Below, piece by piece: positions 25,397 to 32,375 of a stretch of 35,960 bases of DNA; position 1 is the first letter of the stretch; each line of letters starts with the position of its first letter. The DNA is from Acidimicrobiales bacterium (GTDB taxonomy: Bacteria > Actinomycetota > Acidimicrobiia > Acidimicrobiales > SZUA-35): NCBI GenBank assembly GCA_020630065.1, contig JAHDCC010000029.1, positions 1-35,960 of the forward strand, given 5' to 3'. Below the pieces are notes generated by a model. The model worked only from the letters and a program-made list of their open reading frames with translations. It searched no databases and had not been told where the DNA came from. The position numbers and the translations under genes were made by a program.

Positions 25397-25414
25397 TGAA
25401 TGATTGTTCATTCA
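25397..25414. promoter_or_regulatory. TGAATGA-N4-TCATTCA palindrome, TetR/FadR-type operator candidate
   Basis: Perfect 7-bp arms with a TTGT spacer. The sequence resembles operators of TetR-family regulators of fatty-acid catabolism such as FadR (YsiA) of Bacillus subtilis, whose boxes contain TGAATGA and TCATTCA. It lies 161 bases upstream of lysS and about 300 bases upstream of the TetR gene in the divergent gap, so it could control either leader. Confidence 0.6.
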
Positions 25415-25431
25415 GTTACACTCTCGGGTAG

Positions 25432-25616
25432 AGCGGCTCAGCCGCTTTGGAGAATGCGTTTAGGATCGGTCCCTCAGCCATCCTGATGCTAGAGCGAGGT
25501 CATTTCGGGCGATCTGGCCTCGCTCGCTTCCAATCAAGAAGTATAGCTATCCGTAGCGATCGTTCAAGACGTCTCTACGAACCTATTGTTGTGAGACTGG
25601 TCTGAAGAACCAGTCT
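25432..25616 (+). other. Hairpin-rich non-coding leader upstream of the TetR gene
   Basis: Three perfect inverted repeats occur in order: AGCGGCT/AGCCGCT (25432-25446), GAGCGAGG/CCTCGCTC with an 18-base loop (25492-25525) and AGACTGGT/ACCAGTCT with a 7-base loop (25594-25616). No long reading frame is convincing here. TATAGCT (about 25542-25548) could be a -10. The region may be a structured 5' leader, a small RNA or tandem terminators and operators. This, with the operator before it, accounts for most of the 430-base gap between lysS and the leader peptide. Confidence 0.4.
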
Positions 25617-25667
25617 TAGGCGAACAACGCCAGACCCGAACCACAGGACAGTATCTGAGGAGTCCAC

Positions 25668-25715
25668 ATGACTTGGCGACGAGTCAACACCTTACATAAC
25701 CCGGTTGCCGGATGA
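25668..25715 (+). CDS. 15-residue putative leader peptide, coupled to TetR
   Basis: ATG ACT TGG... encodes MTWRRVNTLHNPVAG. A strong TGAGGAG ribosome binding site lies five bases upstream, better than anything in front of the TetR ATG. Its TGA stop overlaps the TetR start as ATGA, the classic arrangement for translational coupling. It contains Trp and two adjacent Arg codons, but no long run of one residue as in amino-acid attenuators. It may simply capture ribosomes for the TetR gene. Confidence 0.55.
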   Translation: MTWRRVNTLHNPVAG

Positions 25716-26353
25716 AGCCTACACCACCGCCCAGGTCACAGCCCGACAACAACAACGATTCGACCCGGATCAACGAAACTCACCGAAACGAAACCCAAGA
25801 CAAAGCAGCAATGATTCGCCTGGCCTTACGAACTCTTGTAGCCAGAGATGGATTCCACGGCGCGTCCATGTCTGCTGTAGCAAAAGAAGCTGGGGTAGCC
25901 TCGGGCACTGCCTACGTGCACTACCAGTCAAAAGACGATCTGATCGTCGCCGCCTATCACGAAGCAAAAGCAGCAATCACCCACGTCTGCATCACCGGAT
26001 TCAACAGTCAGACCCTGATCGAGGACCGATTTCGCAGCCTATGGCTTGGCCTCTACCATCACCTCTGCGTGCACCCCAACGAAGCCAGGTTCCTGCTTCA
26101 AGTTCAAGCCTCGCCTTATCGCCAAGCAGCCTATGACCACGCAAGTTCAGACCCCGACAACGAGCTGGTGGCGCTGATCGACCACCCGGAACTACGAGAC
26201 CGACTCGTGCCCCTACCTCCGACCGTGCTTTGGGAACTAGGGGTGAGCCCCGCTATCTGGTTAGCGGCCCAAGGCTCTTCGTTCGACCCGGTCGACGACC
26301 AACAACTCATTCAAATTGCGAACGGCTGTTGGCGGGCAATCACCCTCAACTAA
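25712..26353 (+). CDS. TetR-family transcriptional regulator
   Basis: 213 residues. After a polar 33-residue N-terminal extension rich in Asn, Gln and Pro, the TetR helix-turn-helix is plain: AMIRLALRTLVARDGFHGASMSAVAKEAGVASGTAYVHYQSKDDLIVAAYHE. The C-terminal ligand and dimer domain (LWLGLYHHLCVHPNEARFLLQVQASPYRQAAY) has the hydrophobic character common to TetR members acting on lipid or aromatic effectors. The start codon overlaps the leader peptide stop. The TGAATGA-N4-TCATTCA palindrome upstream is a plausible target and hints at an acyl-CoA or fatty-acid link, which remains inference. Confidence 0.88.
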   Translation: MKPTPPPRSQPDNNNDSTRINETHRNETQDKAAMIRLALRTLVARDGFHGASMSAVAKEAGVASGTAYVHYQSKDDLIVAAYHEAKAAITHVCITGFNSQTLIEDRFRSLWLGLYHHLCVHPNEARFLLQVQASPYRQAAYDHASSDPDNELVALIDHPELRDRLVPLPPTVLWELGVSPAIWLAAQGSSFDPVDDQQLIQIANGCWRAITLN

Positions 26354-26384
26354 CAACCTGGACGTGCTAGGCACCGACAGTTGA

Positions 26385-26390
26385 TACCGT
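26385..26390 (+). promoter_or_regulatory. Candidate -10 element TACCGT for the prepilin peptidase
   Basis: TACCGT fits TAnnnT and ends 10 bases before ATG 26401. No ribosome binding site is visible in between, so a leaderless or near-leaderless transcript is likely. Confidence 0.35.
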
Positions 26391-26400
26391 AGTGGCAGCG

Positions 26401-26952
26401 ATGGAATTACCTGGGATTGAGTTACGGCGGATAACTACTATAGGCTCCTCGATTGTCACCGCTGCTGGCGTGATCTTGGTGACTGCGACGTTTATCGACC
26501 AACCAGTCCTCGCACTTGTTCTCTGCGGTGTCACCTTAATGGCCGGTTACCTGGCAATCATAGATTTCCAACAACACCGATTACCGAACGTCTACACTGG
26601 CCCGCTCGCTGCGTTTACTACCGTCGGGCTCGGCCTCTGCGGTTACCTATATGACGTGCCAGGGCGAACGTTAAACGGCATCTTGTTTGGGGTTGGCTTT
26701 ACGATACTTTTCTTTGTACTCCACCTGGTGGCGAAACTAGGTATGGGTGATGTCAAGTATGCGTACACGGTCGGACTGGTGACCGGCTGGTTCAGCTACA
26801 CCACATTGGTTACCGCATTCATGATTACCAGTTTGAGTGCCGCCCTGGCGGCGGTGGCGATTCTGGTCGTCACCAGAGATACGAAACTGAAGATCGCGTA
26901 CGGTCCGTACATGTCGCTCGGTCTGATCATCGCAGTCGTGTTCGCCACCTAG
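26401..26952 (+). CDS. A24-type prepilin peptidase, compact form
   Basis: Membrane aspartyl protease that cleaves type IV pilin-like leader peptides. Both catalytic aspartates are in place: the first in LAIIDFQQHRLPN and the second in the GxGD motif LGMGDVKYA. About six hydrophobic helices are seen. The N-terminal cytosolic methyltransferase domain of full PilD is absent, as in archaeal FlaK/PibD-like and Tad-type CpaA/TadV proteases. No pilin or secretion ATPase genes are next to it here. ATG 26401 is preferred to the in-frame GTG 26392. Confidence 0.85.
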   Translation: MELPGIELRRITTIGSSIVTAAGVILVTATFIDQPVLALVLCGVTLMAGYLAIIDFQQHRLPNVYTGPLAAFTTVGLGLCGYLYDVPGRTLNGILFGVGFTILFFVLHLVAKLGMGDVKYAYTVGLVTGWFSYTTLVTAFMITSLSAALAAVAILVVTRDTKLKIAYGPYMSLGLIIAVVFAT

Positions 26953-26982
26953 TTTCCATCCGACACCGAAAATGTGTTCCTA

Positions 26983-28611
26983 CTAGATCGTTTCGATTGC
27001 GGTATCTAGTTCCGCCACGACATCGCCGGTTTCGTTGTCGGTAACCCTGACCGTGATTGTCGTGTTACCCGCATTTATCGGTGTCATCGTAAAGCTGATG
27101 CTCCCGGTGTCTGCATAGAAAGCTTCGTCAAAGGGAGCGCCCGGTTCGATACCAGATGTAACCTCAACGACGTCTGAATCACCACTAAGGACCTCGACGG
27201 TATAGTTCGAAAGCGCCTCGGGCTGACAGGTCTCGGTGTCCCACAGCTGGACTTCACTTAGGTACGGAACAGTATCCCCGACGTTCAAACTCGTTGAGAT
27301 ATACGGTGTCAGCAAGTAGCGGTTTGACTCGCGTTGTGCCCGGTTACACTCCGCTATCGTCTCAGCTGGGGTCGAAGCAGTCACCGATATCTCGGTAGAC
27401 GCCACCACATTCCCTGTAGTGCTCTCGGTCGCTTCGAATCTTAACGTCGTCTGCCCAGACCGAATTGCACTAACTCGAAACGAGGCACCGCCGTCTCGTT
27501 CTTGAGCAAAAACTCGAACTATCTCATCGTCGTCGACGGCCCCGGAAATGGTGTATTCATCGGGTGAAGCGTTGGTGCAGGTTTTGGTGTCGACTAGACC
27601 CACCGAGACAGTACCGCCACTAATTCCGGAAGGGACAACTTCCAGTTCGATCGGCCCTTCACTGTGTGTCAGGGCAAATGGACTTTGCGGGTCGAGACAT
27701 TCTGTCGGTGTCCTGAACGCTTCTAACGTAGCGCCCGTCAACGTGATCTTGCCGGTCAAGTCTGGCATGTCGCTATCATCTCGGCTCCTTACGTCGATAG
27801 TGATGTCGCCATCAAACGCGGTGCCTAAAGGAGACTTGAAGAACTCTCCGTGCGCAAACATCCGGGAAGGGATCGTGCCGCCATATACCTCTACGTCGTA
27901 GATCCACCAGTGTGTTTCGTCGGATGCATAACCAAATGACAGGTATTTCGTCTGGGCCGATTCGATCTCAGACGTGAGACCACCCCAGCTAAGCTCGAGG
28001 ACTTCGACTCGGTGCCGATCGAAGTCAATGTACGGGTTGGGGTGAGGGTCGGGATATTCGTTTACGCTTTCAAACGTGTCCTCATTGGCCAAGATCCCTG
28101 AGCCGCCTGATGCGTAGTCTCCGAGCTCGAGTGAGTTGTAGATGTAGACGTCTCCAACCGGCCGGTACTCTTCACCGTCATCGATCGACACTACGATCTC
28201 GTCGACATCGAATTTGAACGTTGAGCTGTCAAAGTTTGTGACCGGCTCAGACGACTTTTCTGGTTCGGCGTCGGATATTTCTTCTCTGCCCTCCACCTCG
28301 CCGTTTGGTGTTTCGTCGTTGGCGACTTCGAATCCGTCATCACGCTCGAGGATTGAATACGCACCTATACCCGCCACGACTATCGCCAATACGGCAGCGA
28401 CGGCAAGAATGCTTCGATGCCGTTTGACCTCAGACCGCCGCTGTGGGTGCGGTCTGTCTCCGTCAGCACTCTCAGTATTTTTGACGCTTTTTCCGACTGC
28501 TTTTTCGTTGGCTATTTCGTTCATAAGAGATACCTTCGCCTTAGCTATTATCAGCGGGTCGATCTCTACCTGAGGACGAGTCTTTCTAATACGTTCTAGT
28601 GGTTCACTCAT
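26983..28611 (-). CDS. Single-pass membrane protein, probable anti-sigma partner with large outer domain
   Basis: 542 residues: a cytosolic N-terminus of about 65 residues (MSEPLERIRKTRPQVEIDPL...), one membrane helix (SILAVAAVLAIVVAGIGAY), an acidic linker, then an outer region of about 440 residues with Ig-like or beta-sandwich character (repeated Thr/Val/Asp strands, for example QTTLRFEATESTTGNVVASTEISV and NTTITVRVTDNETGDVVAELD). The start overlaps the end of the ECF sigma gene by 8 bases. The cytosolic part lacks the usual HxxxCxxC anti-sigma zinc motif, so the anti-sigma role is inferred from gene order and topology. Confidence 0.75.
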   Translation of the reverse strand: MSEPLERIRKTRPQVEIDPLIIAKAKVSLMNEIANEKAVGKSVKNTESADGDRPHPQRRSEVKRHRSILAVAAVLAIVVAGIGAYSILERDDGFEVANDETPNGEVEGREEISDAEPEKSSEPVTNFDSSTFKFDVDEIVVSIDDGEEYRPVGDVYIYNSLELGDYASGGSGILANEDTFESVNEYPDPHPNPYIDFDRHRVEVLELSWGGLTSEIESAQTKYLSFGYASDETHWWIYDVEVYGGTIPSRMFAHGEFFKSPLGTAFDGDITIDVRSRDDSDMPDLTGKITLTGATLEAFRTPTECLDPQSPFALTHSEGPIELEVVPSGISGGTVSVGLVDTKTCTNASPDEYTISGAVDDDEIVRVFAQERDGGASFRVSAIRSGQTTLRFEATESTTGNVVASTEISVTASTPAETIAECNRAQRESNRYLLTPYISTSLNVGDTVPYLSEVQLWDTETCQPEALSNYTVEVLSGDSDVVEVTSGIEPGAPFDEAFYADTGSISFTMTPINAGNTTITVRVTDNETGDVVAELDTAIETI

Positions 28612-29257
28612 GATTAGATTCCTGAGCTTGGTAATTGACCGACGAGTTACGCCGCGTTTGGTTGCCGCTTCGGTTAGGTATTTGACCGCTCACGGCTTCG
28701 AGTTCACGAATCTTTTTGCGAATCCGGTTCAATCGGGAACGCACCGTCCCGACAGGGACCGACAACGCCTCCCCTATCTCTTGGTAGCTCAGCCCGTCCC
28801 ACGCATACAACAAAAGAACTTCTCGGTCTATTTCGGGCTGGGTGTGGATGAACACCTCGACTCGACGCATGTCGTCTTCGGCGTCGAGTGTCGCGATGAG
28901 GTCATCTTCGAAACTGATAAGTCGGTTTTCGACGGAATCGTGACCTGTTTTTAGCCGGCTATCGGCCTCGGACTTTCGCCGATACGAACGATAGTAATGC
29001 CGCAGATGGTTATGGGCGATGCCGAAAAGCCATGGCAGGGCGTTTCCCTTTTCAGCCGAATATTTGTGACGTGCCCGGAACGCAGTAACAAAGACCTCGG
29101 ATAAAAGTTCCTCGATCTGGTCGCCGCCGACCCTTCTAGCAAAGTACTTGCCAATTGAATCGGCATGCCGATCAAACAGATCACCGAAAATCTCCGGGTC
29201 ATTCAACGATCGAGTGATGATCTCCGAATCAGAAGAGGTGAGAGCTGAATGGTCCAA
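28604..29257 (-). CDS. ECF-type RNA polymerase sigma factor
   Basis: Region 2 spans about residues 20-95 (FGDLFDRHADSIGKYFARRVGG...VFVTAFRARHKY...LPWLFGIAHNHLRHYYRSYRR). Region 4 is REVLLLYAWDGLSYQEIGEALSVPVGTVRSRLNRIRKKIREL, the helix-turn-helix that reads the -35. I place the start at TTG 29257 because GGAG lies seven bases upstream; the frame is open to TTG 29314, but that stretch contains an inverted repeat and looks like leader. Overlaps the membrane partner gene by 8 bases, so the two are co-expressed. Target promoters are unknown. Confidence 0.9.
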   Translation of the reverse strand: MDHSALTSSDSEIITRSLNDPEIFGDLFDRHADSIGKYFARRVGGDQIEELLSEVFVTAFRARHKYSAEKGNALPWLFGIAHNHLRHYYRSYRRKSEADSRLKTGHDSVENRLISFEDDLIATLDAEDDMRRVEVFIHTQPEIDREVLLLYAWDGLSYQEIGEALSVPVGTVRSRLNRIRKKIRELEAVSGQIPNRSGNQTRRNSSVNYQAQESNHE

Positions 29258-29267
29258 ACGTTCACTC

Positions 29268-29301
29268 CAAGAGTTAAAAAATCTTGCTTTGTTAACTCTT
29301 G
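29268..29301 (-). promoter_or_regulatory. Inverted repeat in the sigma-factor leader
   Basis: CAAGAGTTAA (29268-29277) and TTAACTCTTG (29292-29301) are perfect 10-bp arms with a 14-base spacer. On the minus strand it lies between a candidate -10 TACCGT (29328-29323) and the TTG start at 29257. It can form a hairpin in the mRNA or be a dimeric repressor site. Confidence 0.55.
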
Positions 29302-29347
29302 CCCGCAAAATCAAACGAGTTCACGGTATCAGCAAACTTTTTTGGGG

Positions 29348-30217
29348 CTAATCGACGACGACGTCAAGACCGATGTCGAGGACGCCAGCCGCATTGGTGA
29401 GCGCTCCGGACGAAACAAGATCGACACCGGTGTCGGCATACGCGTCGAGAGTAGTGAAGTTGATCCCTCCGGACGCTTCGAGCAGAGGCCGTTTCGAACC
29501 TGAGTTAGCTACCGAATCGTCAACATATGCAACCAGTTCAACCAGCTCGGCCGGAGTGAAGTTGTCGAGCAGAATAATGTCGGCCGACGCAGCCAACGCC
29601 TGTTCAAGAAGGTTTTTTGTGTCGACCTCAACGTGCACTGTTCGTCCCGGCCACTGGTCGCGGGCTTGGCTGACACCTTCGGCGAGGCTGATACCAAGCA
29701 GATGGTTGTCTTTGATCATGATCCAGTCAGACAAGTTGCCTCGATGGTTTCTGGCCCCACCGGCCCGAACAGCCGCCTTTTGGAGCGACCGGTAACCGGG
29801 CAAAGTTTTTCTGGTGTCCCAGACGGTTACTCGACCGTTTGCCAGATCAACCCAGCGGGCGGCGTTTGTCGCAATCCCCGACAAGTGGCTCATAAAGTTG
29901 AGTGCTGTTCGCTCGGCGGTTAACAGCGTCGAAAACCGGCCGGTCGCAACACCAATCACGTCTCCGACTTCGATTCGGTCACCGTCGTTTCGACGCCACT
30001 CGATTGTGAGGTCGGTATCGACGGCGGCAAAGGTCTCGTCAGCGCAGAGTGTGCCAGCGACTACCCCGGACTCTCGGGTAACAAACTCGGCCCGAGCTAT
30101 GCGGTCAGGCGGTATCAGCGTTGAGGTGAGATCACCAAACGGGGTGAGGTCCTCTAACAGTGCTTTGTCTACCAGGTATCGGACATCGGTTATCGGAGGG
30201 TCAAACGGAGAGGCCAT
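29348..30217 (-). CDS. nadC: Nicotinate-nucleotide pyrophosphorylase (quinolinate phosphoribosyltransferase)
   Basis: Converts quinolinate and PRPP to nicotinate mononucleotide, carbon dioxide and pyrophosphate in NAD synthesis. The family core is clear: FGDLTSTLI near the start, LNFMSHLSGIAT, DTRKTLPGYRSLQKAAVRAGGARNHR with basic substrate-binding residues, MIKDNHL, HVEVDTKNLLEQAL, ILLDNFTPAEL and LEASGGINFTTLDAYADTGVDLVSSGAL. Length 289 is normal. ATG 30217; 51 bases after the nadB stop, so probably co-transcribed. nadA is not seen in the window. Confidence 0.97.
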   Translation of the reverse strand: MASPFDPPITDVRYLVDKALLEDLTPFGDLTSTLIPPDRIARAEFVTRESGVVAGTLCADETFAAVDTDLTIEWRRNDGDRIEVGDVIGVATGRFSTLLTAERTALNFMSHLSGIATNAARWVDLANGRVTVWDTRKTLPGYRSLQKAAVRAGGARNHRGNLSDWIMIKDNHLLGISLAEGVSQARDQWPGRTVHVEVDTKNLLEQALAASADIILLDNFTPAELVELVAYVDDSVANSGSKRPLLEASGGINFTTLDAYADTGVDLVSSGALTNAAGVLDIGLDVVVD

Positions 30218-30268
30218 AGTTGTATCTGATCGTAACCGAGCGTGACGGTTCGTGCGCTATTTACAAAC

Positions 30269-31864
30269 CTATTGAGTCAAAATTTGGCGTGCTAACCAGT
30301 CTTGTTGCGATGTGTCAAAATCTGATCGGGTGTGCGCTCCCCGACTTTCGGTACGGTTGAGGGCGGCTTGAACGACGGCTCGAGAAAGGATCACCAAGTT
30401 CCGCAACTCGACCCATTCAGTCGTACCGGAATCAGCCGGAACTTCCTTCGCTATCGTATCCAACGCCAGCAACGTCTTCTTCAAAGACTCTTCGCTACGT
30501 AGCACCCCTGCGCCAACGGTCATTTCATGTTGGAGGTCTTTGCGGAGTTGCGCCGCCTGTTCAACGTCGCTCTCTTCGCCGTCTGAGAAAACTGCAGGAG
30601 ACGGCGCCTTCATCGTTTTGCCTGCTACCCGATGGTCGCCGTCTGGGTCGAGTACACAACGCATCGGGCCCGATGACTGAGGCTCGGTGATTCCATCTGC
30701 GATAGCGTCTACTGCCCGAGGGGCAAAAACCATTCCTTCCAGCAACGAGTTGGAAGCTAACCGGTTCGCACCGTGGACTCCACTACAGGCAACTTCGCCT
30801 GCAGCCCAAAGGCCAGGCAGAGACGAAGCGCCGTTTAGATCGGTGACGATCCCCCCACAGGTGTAATGGGCGGCGGGCGCAATCGGCAGCCATTCGGTTG
30901 CCGGGTCGAGCCCAACTTCGGCCAACGACGAGTTGATCGTCGGGAAACGCATCGCGAAATTGTCCAACCCGGTCGCGTCAAGAAAGAGACTTTCGACGCC
31001 TTGTTCCAACATGGTGCGCATCATCGCCCGAGACACCACATCGCGGGGTTGGAGTTCATCGACGAAACGTTCACCTTTGCTGTCTCGTAGGATCGCGCCG
31101 TGTCCCCGCAACGCTTCAGAAAGAAGGGGGCGGGGCATCGATGGATGATGTAGAGCGGTCGGATGAAACTGCACAAATTCGATGTCGCCTAGCGCAGCGC
31201 CCGCGGCGAGCGCCATAGCGATTCCGTCACCGGTAGCGGCGACCGGGTTGGTGGTCACCGAAAAAAGTTGTCCGGCTCCGCCAGCTGCAAGCAGCACATT
31301 GTCGGCTTCGATGCGGTGTGATTCACCCTCGGCGTCGCGGTAGGTCACTCCGGTGCATCGACGTTGACCATCGGTTTCTTCCACGATGAGAGTGTCGGCA
31401 AATGCGTGTTCGATGAGCAGGGTTGCGGTGTCGTGCACGGCGACAACGAGGGCCCGTTCAATTTCGGCACCGGTAGCTGCTCCTTTGGAGTGAAGGATGC
31501 GGGGTTGGGAGTGTCCGCCTTCGGTGGCCAACATAAAGTCGCCTGCCGGGTTACGGTCAAACATGGCGCCCATAGCGATCAGTTCGTTTACCCGTCGAGG
31601 GCCTTCGTCTACTAAGACTCGAACCGCGTCGATGTCACACAGCCCTGCACCGGCTGAAAGGGTGTCGGCTAAGTGAAGGTCGGTAGAGTCAGGGTCGTCG
31701 ATGAGGACGGCGGCGACTCCGCCTTGAGCCCATCTGGTGGTTGTTTGATGCAGAACGCTCTTTGTTAGGACCCCGACCCGAAGCCGGTGGGCGCTTGCGG
31801 CACGAACGGCCGCACTTAACCCCGCAACTCCGCTGCCGATTACTAACAGATCTAACTCAGCCAT
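30269..31864 (-). CDS. nadB: L-aspartate oxidase
   Basis: FAD enzyme that oxidises L-aspartate to iminoaspartate, the first step of quinolinate synthesis. The FAD-binding GSGVAGLSAAVRA is at the N-terminus, followed by TTTRWAQGGVAAVLIDDPDS, LLAAGGAGQLFSVTTNP, FVQFHPTALHHP, the catalytic-region HYTCGGIVTDLNG and GVHGANRLASNSLLEGMVF. The C-terminal helical domain is that of the fumarate-reductase family. Length 531 is normal. ATG 31864 has TACCGT seven bases upstream and no ribosome binding site, so the transcript is probably leaderless. Confidence 0.97.
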   Translation of the reverse strand: MAELDLLVIGSGVAGLSAAVRAASAHRLRVGVLTKSVLHQTTTRWAQGGVAAVLIDDPDSTDLHLADTLSAGAGLCDIDAVRVLVDEGPRRVNELIAMGAMFDRNPAGDFMLATEGGHSQPRILHSKGAATGAEIERALVVAVHDTATLLIEHAFADTLIVEETDGQRRCTGVTYRDAEGESHRIEADNVLLAAGGAGQLFSVTTNPVAATGDGIAMALAAGAALGDIEFVQFHPTALHHPSMPRPLLSEALRGHGAILRDSKGERFVDELQPRDVVSRAMMRTMLEQGVESLFLDATGLDNFAMRFPTINSSLAEVGLDPATEWLPIAPAAHYTCGGIVTDLNGASSLPGLWAAGEVACSGVHGANRLASNSLLEGMVFAPRAVDAIADGITEPQSSGPMRCVLDPDGDHRVAGKTMKAPSPAVFSDGEESDVEQAAQLRKDLQHEMTVGAGVLRSEESLKKTLLALDTIAKEVPADSGTTEWVELRNLVILSRAVVQAALNRTESRGAHTRSDFDTSQQDWLARQILTQ

Positions 31865-31871
31865 CTCTAGA

Positions 31872-31877
31872 ACGGTA
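31872..31877 (-). promoter_or_regulatory. Leaderless -10 element of nadB
   Basis: On the minus strand TACCGT is followed by exactly seven bases and the nadB ATG. This matches the spacing in front of the FAAL-ACP-AOS gene. No good -35 is visible, and no NrtR- or NadQ-type operator was recognised. The rest of the divergent region up to 32106 holds nothing else I can name. Confidence 0.5.
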
Positions 31878-32106
31878 GCAGTGGTATGCCCCGGCTACTC
31901 GACGTTTGTTGAACCAGGTTTGACGTAGCGCAGAAGTTCGCCTTGATTTACCAAGAATCGGGTGCCGCACACCGGAATTTGGCGCTAAACCTCGGCGACT
32001 GTCAGCCAAGACTGTGGTTTTTGAAAATTTAGTGAGTAGTTTAGTGTCGAATGTTGTCGATACAGGTTGTCTTGGGTGGGAATGGCGGTTCGTTGTGGGT
32101 GAGGTC

Positions 32107-32373
32107 GTGTACGTCCCCTCTGAGGGGTTGGAGACACGCGAATCGTTGGAAGCTTCGTTTAAGAGTTTTGCGACTGCATCGACTCCGGACGAACGACAGC
32201 TTATGGGCGACGCTGCCGCCGAGATAGTTCAGGCCGCGTATACGGGGTTCGTGACGGAGGTTTCTGACCGGTTGGCCGACCAGAAACTGATCGCTGATAT
32301 CGAGACGAATCTGATGGGCGCCCACCATGATGTGATGTTGGATGCCGACGATGTCGACCTTGGCCTTAGCTAA
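32107..32373 (+). CDS. Small helical protein, likely partner of the downstream toxin
   Basis: 88 residues from the GTG at 32107, which follows GTGAGG; the frame is open from 32014. The protein is acidic and mostly helical (ETRESLEASFKSFATASTPDERQLMGDAAAEIVQAAYTGFVTEV). It ends two bases before the toxin start, so the two are coupled. Small helical proteins in this place are often WXG100/ESX-like partners or adaptors for secreted toxins, but no WxG turn is present, so that identity is inference. I do not recognise the family. Confidence 0.6.
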   Translation: MYVPSEGLETRESLEASFKSFATASTPDERQLMGDAAAEIVQAAYTGFVTEVSDRLADQKLIADIETNLMGAHHDVMLDADDVDLGLS

Positions 32374-32375
32374 CG

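Noticed and set aside
25237-25667. tRNA gene or T-box leader near lysS
   Set aside because: No GGTTCRA T-arm, acceptor stem or T-box sequence was found on either strand; the inverted repeats do not form a cloverleaf.
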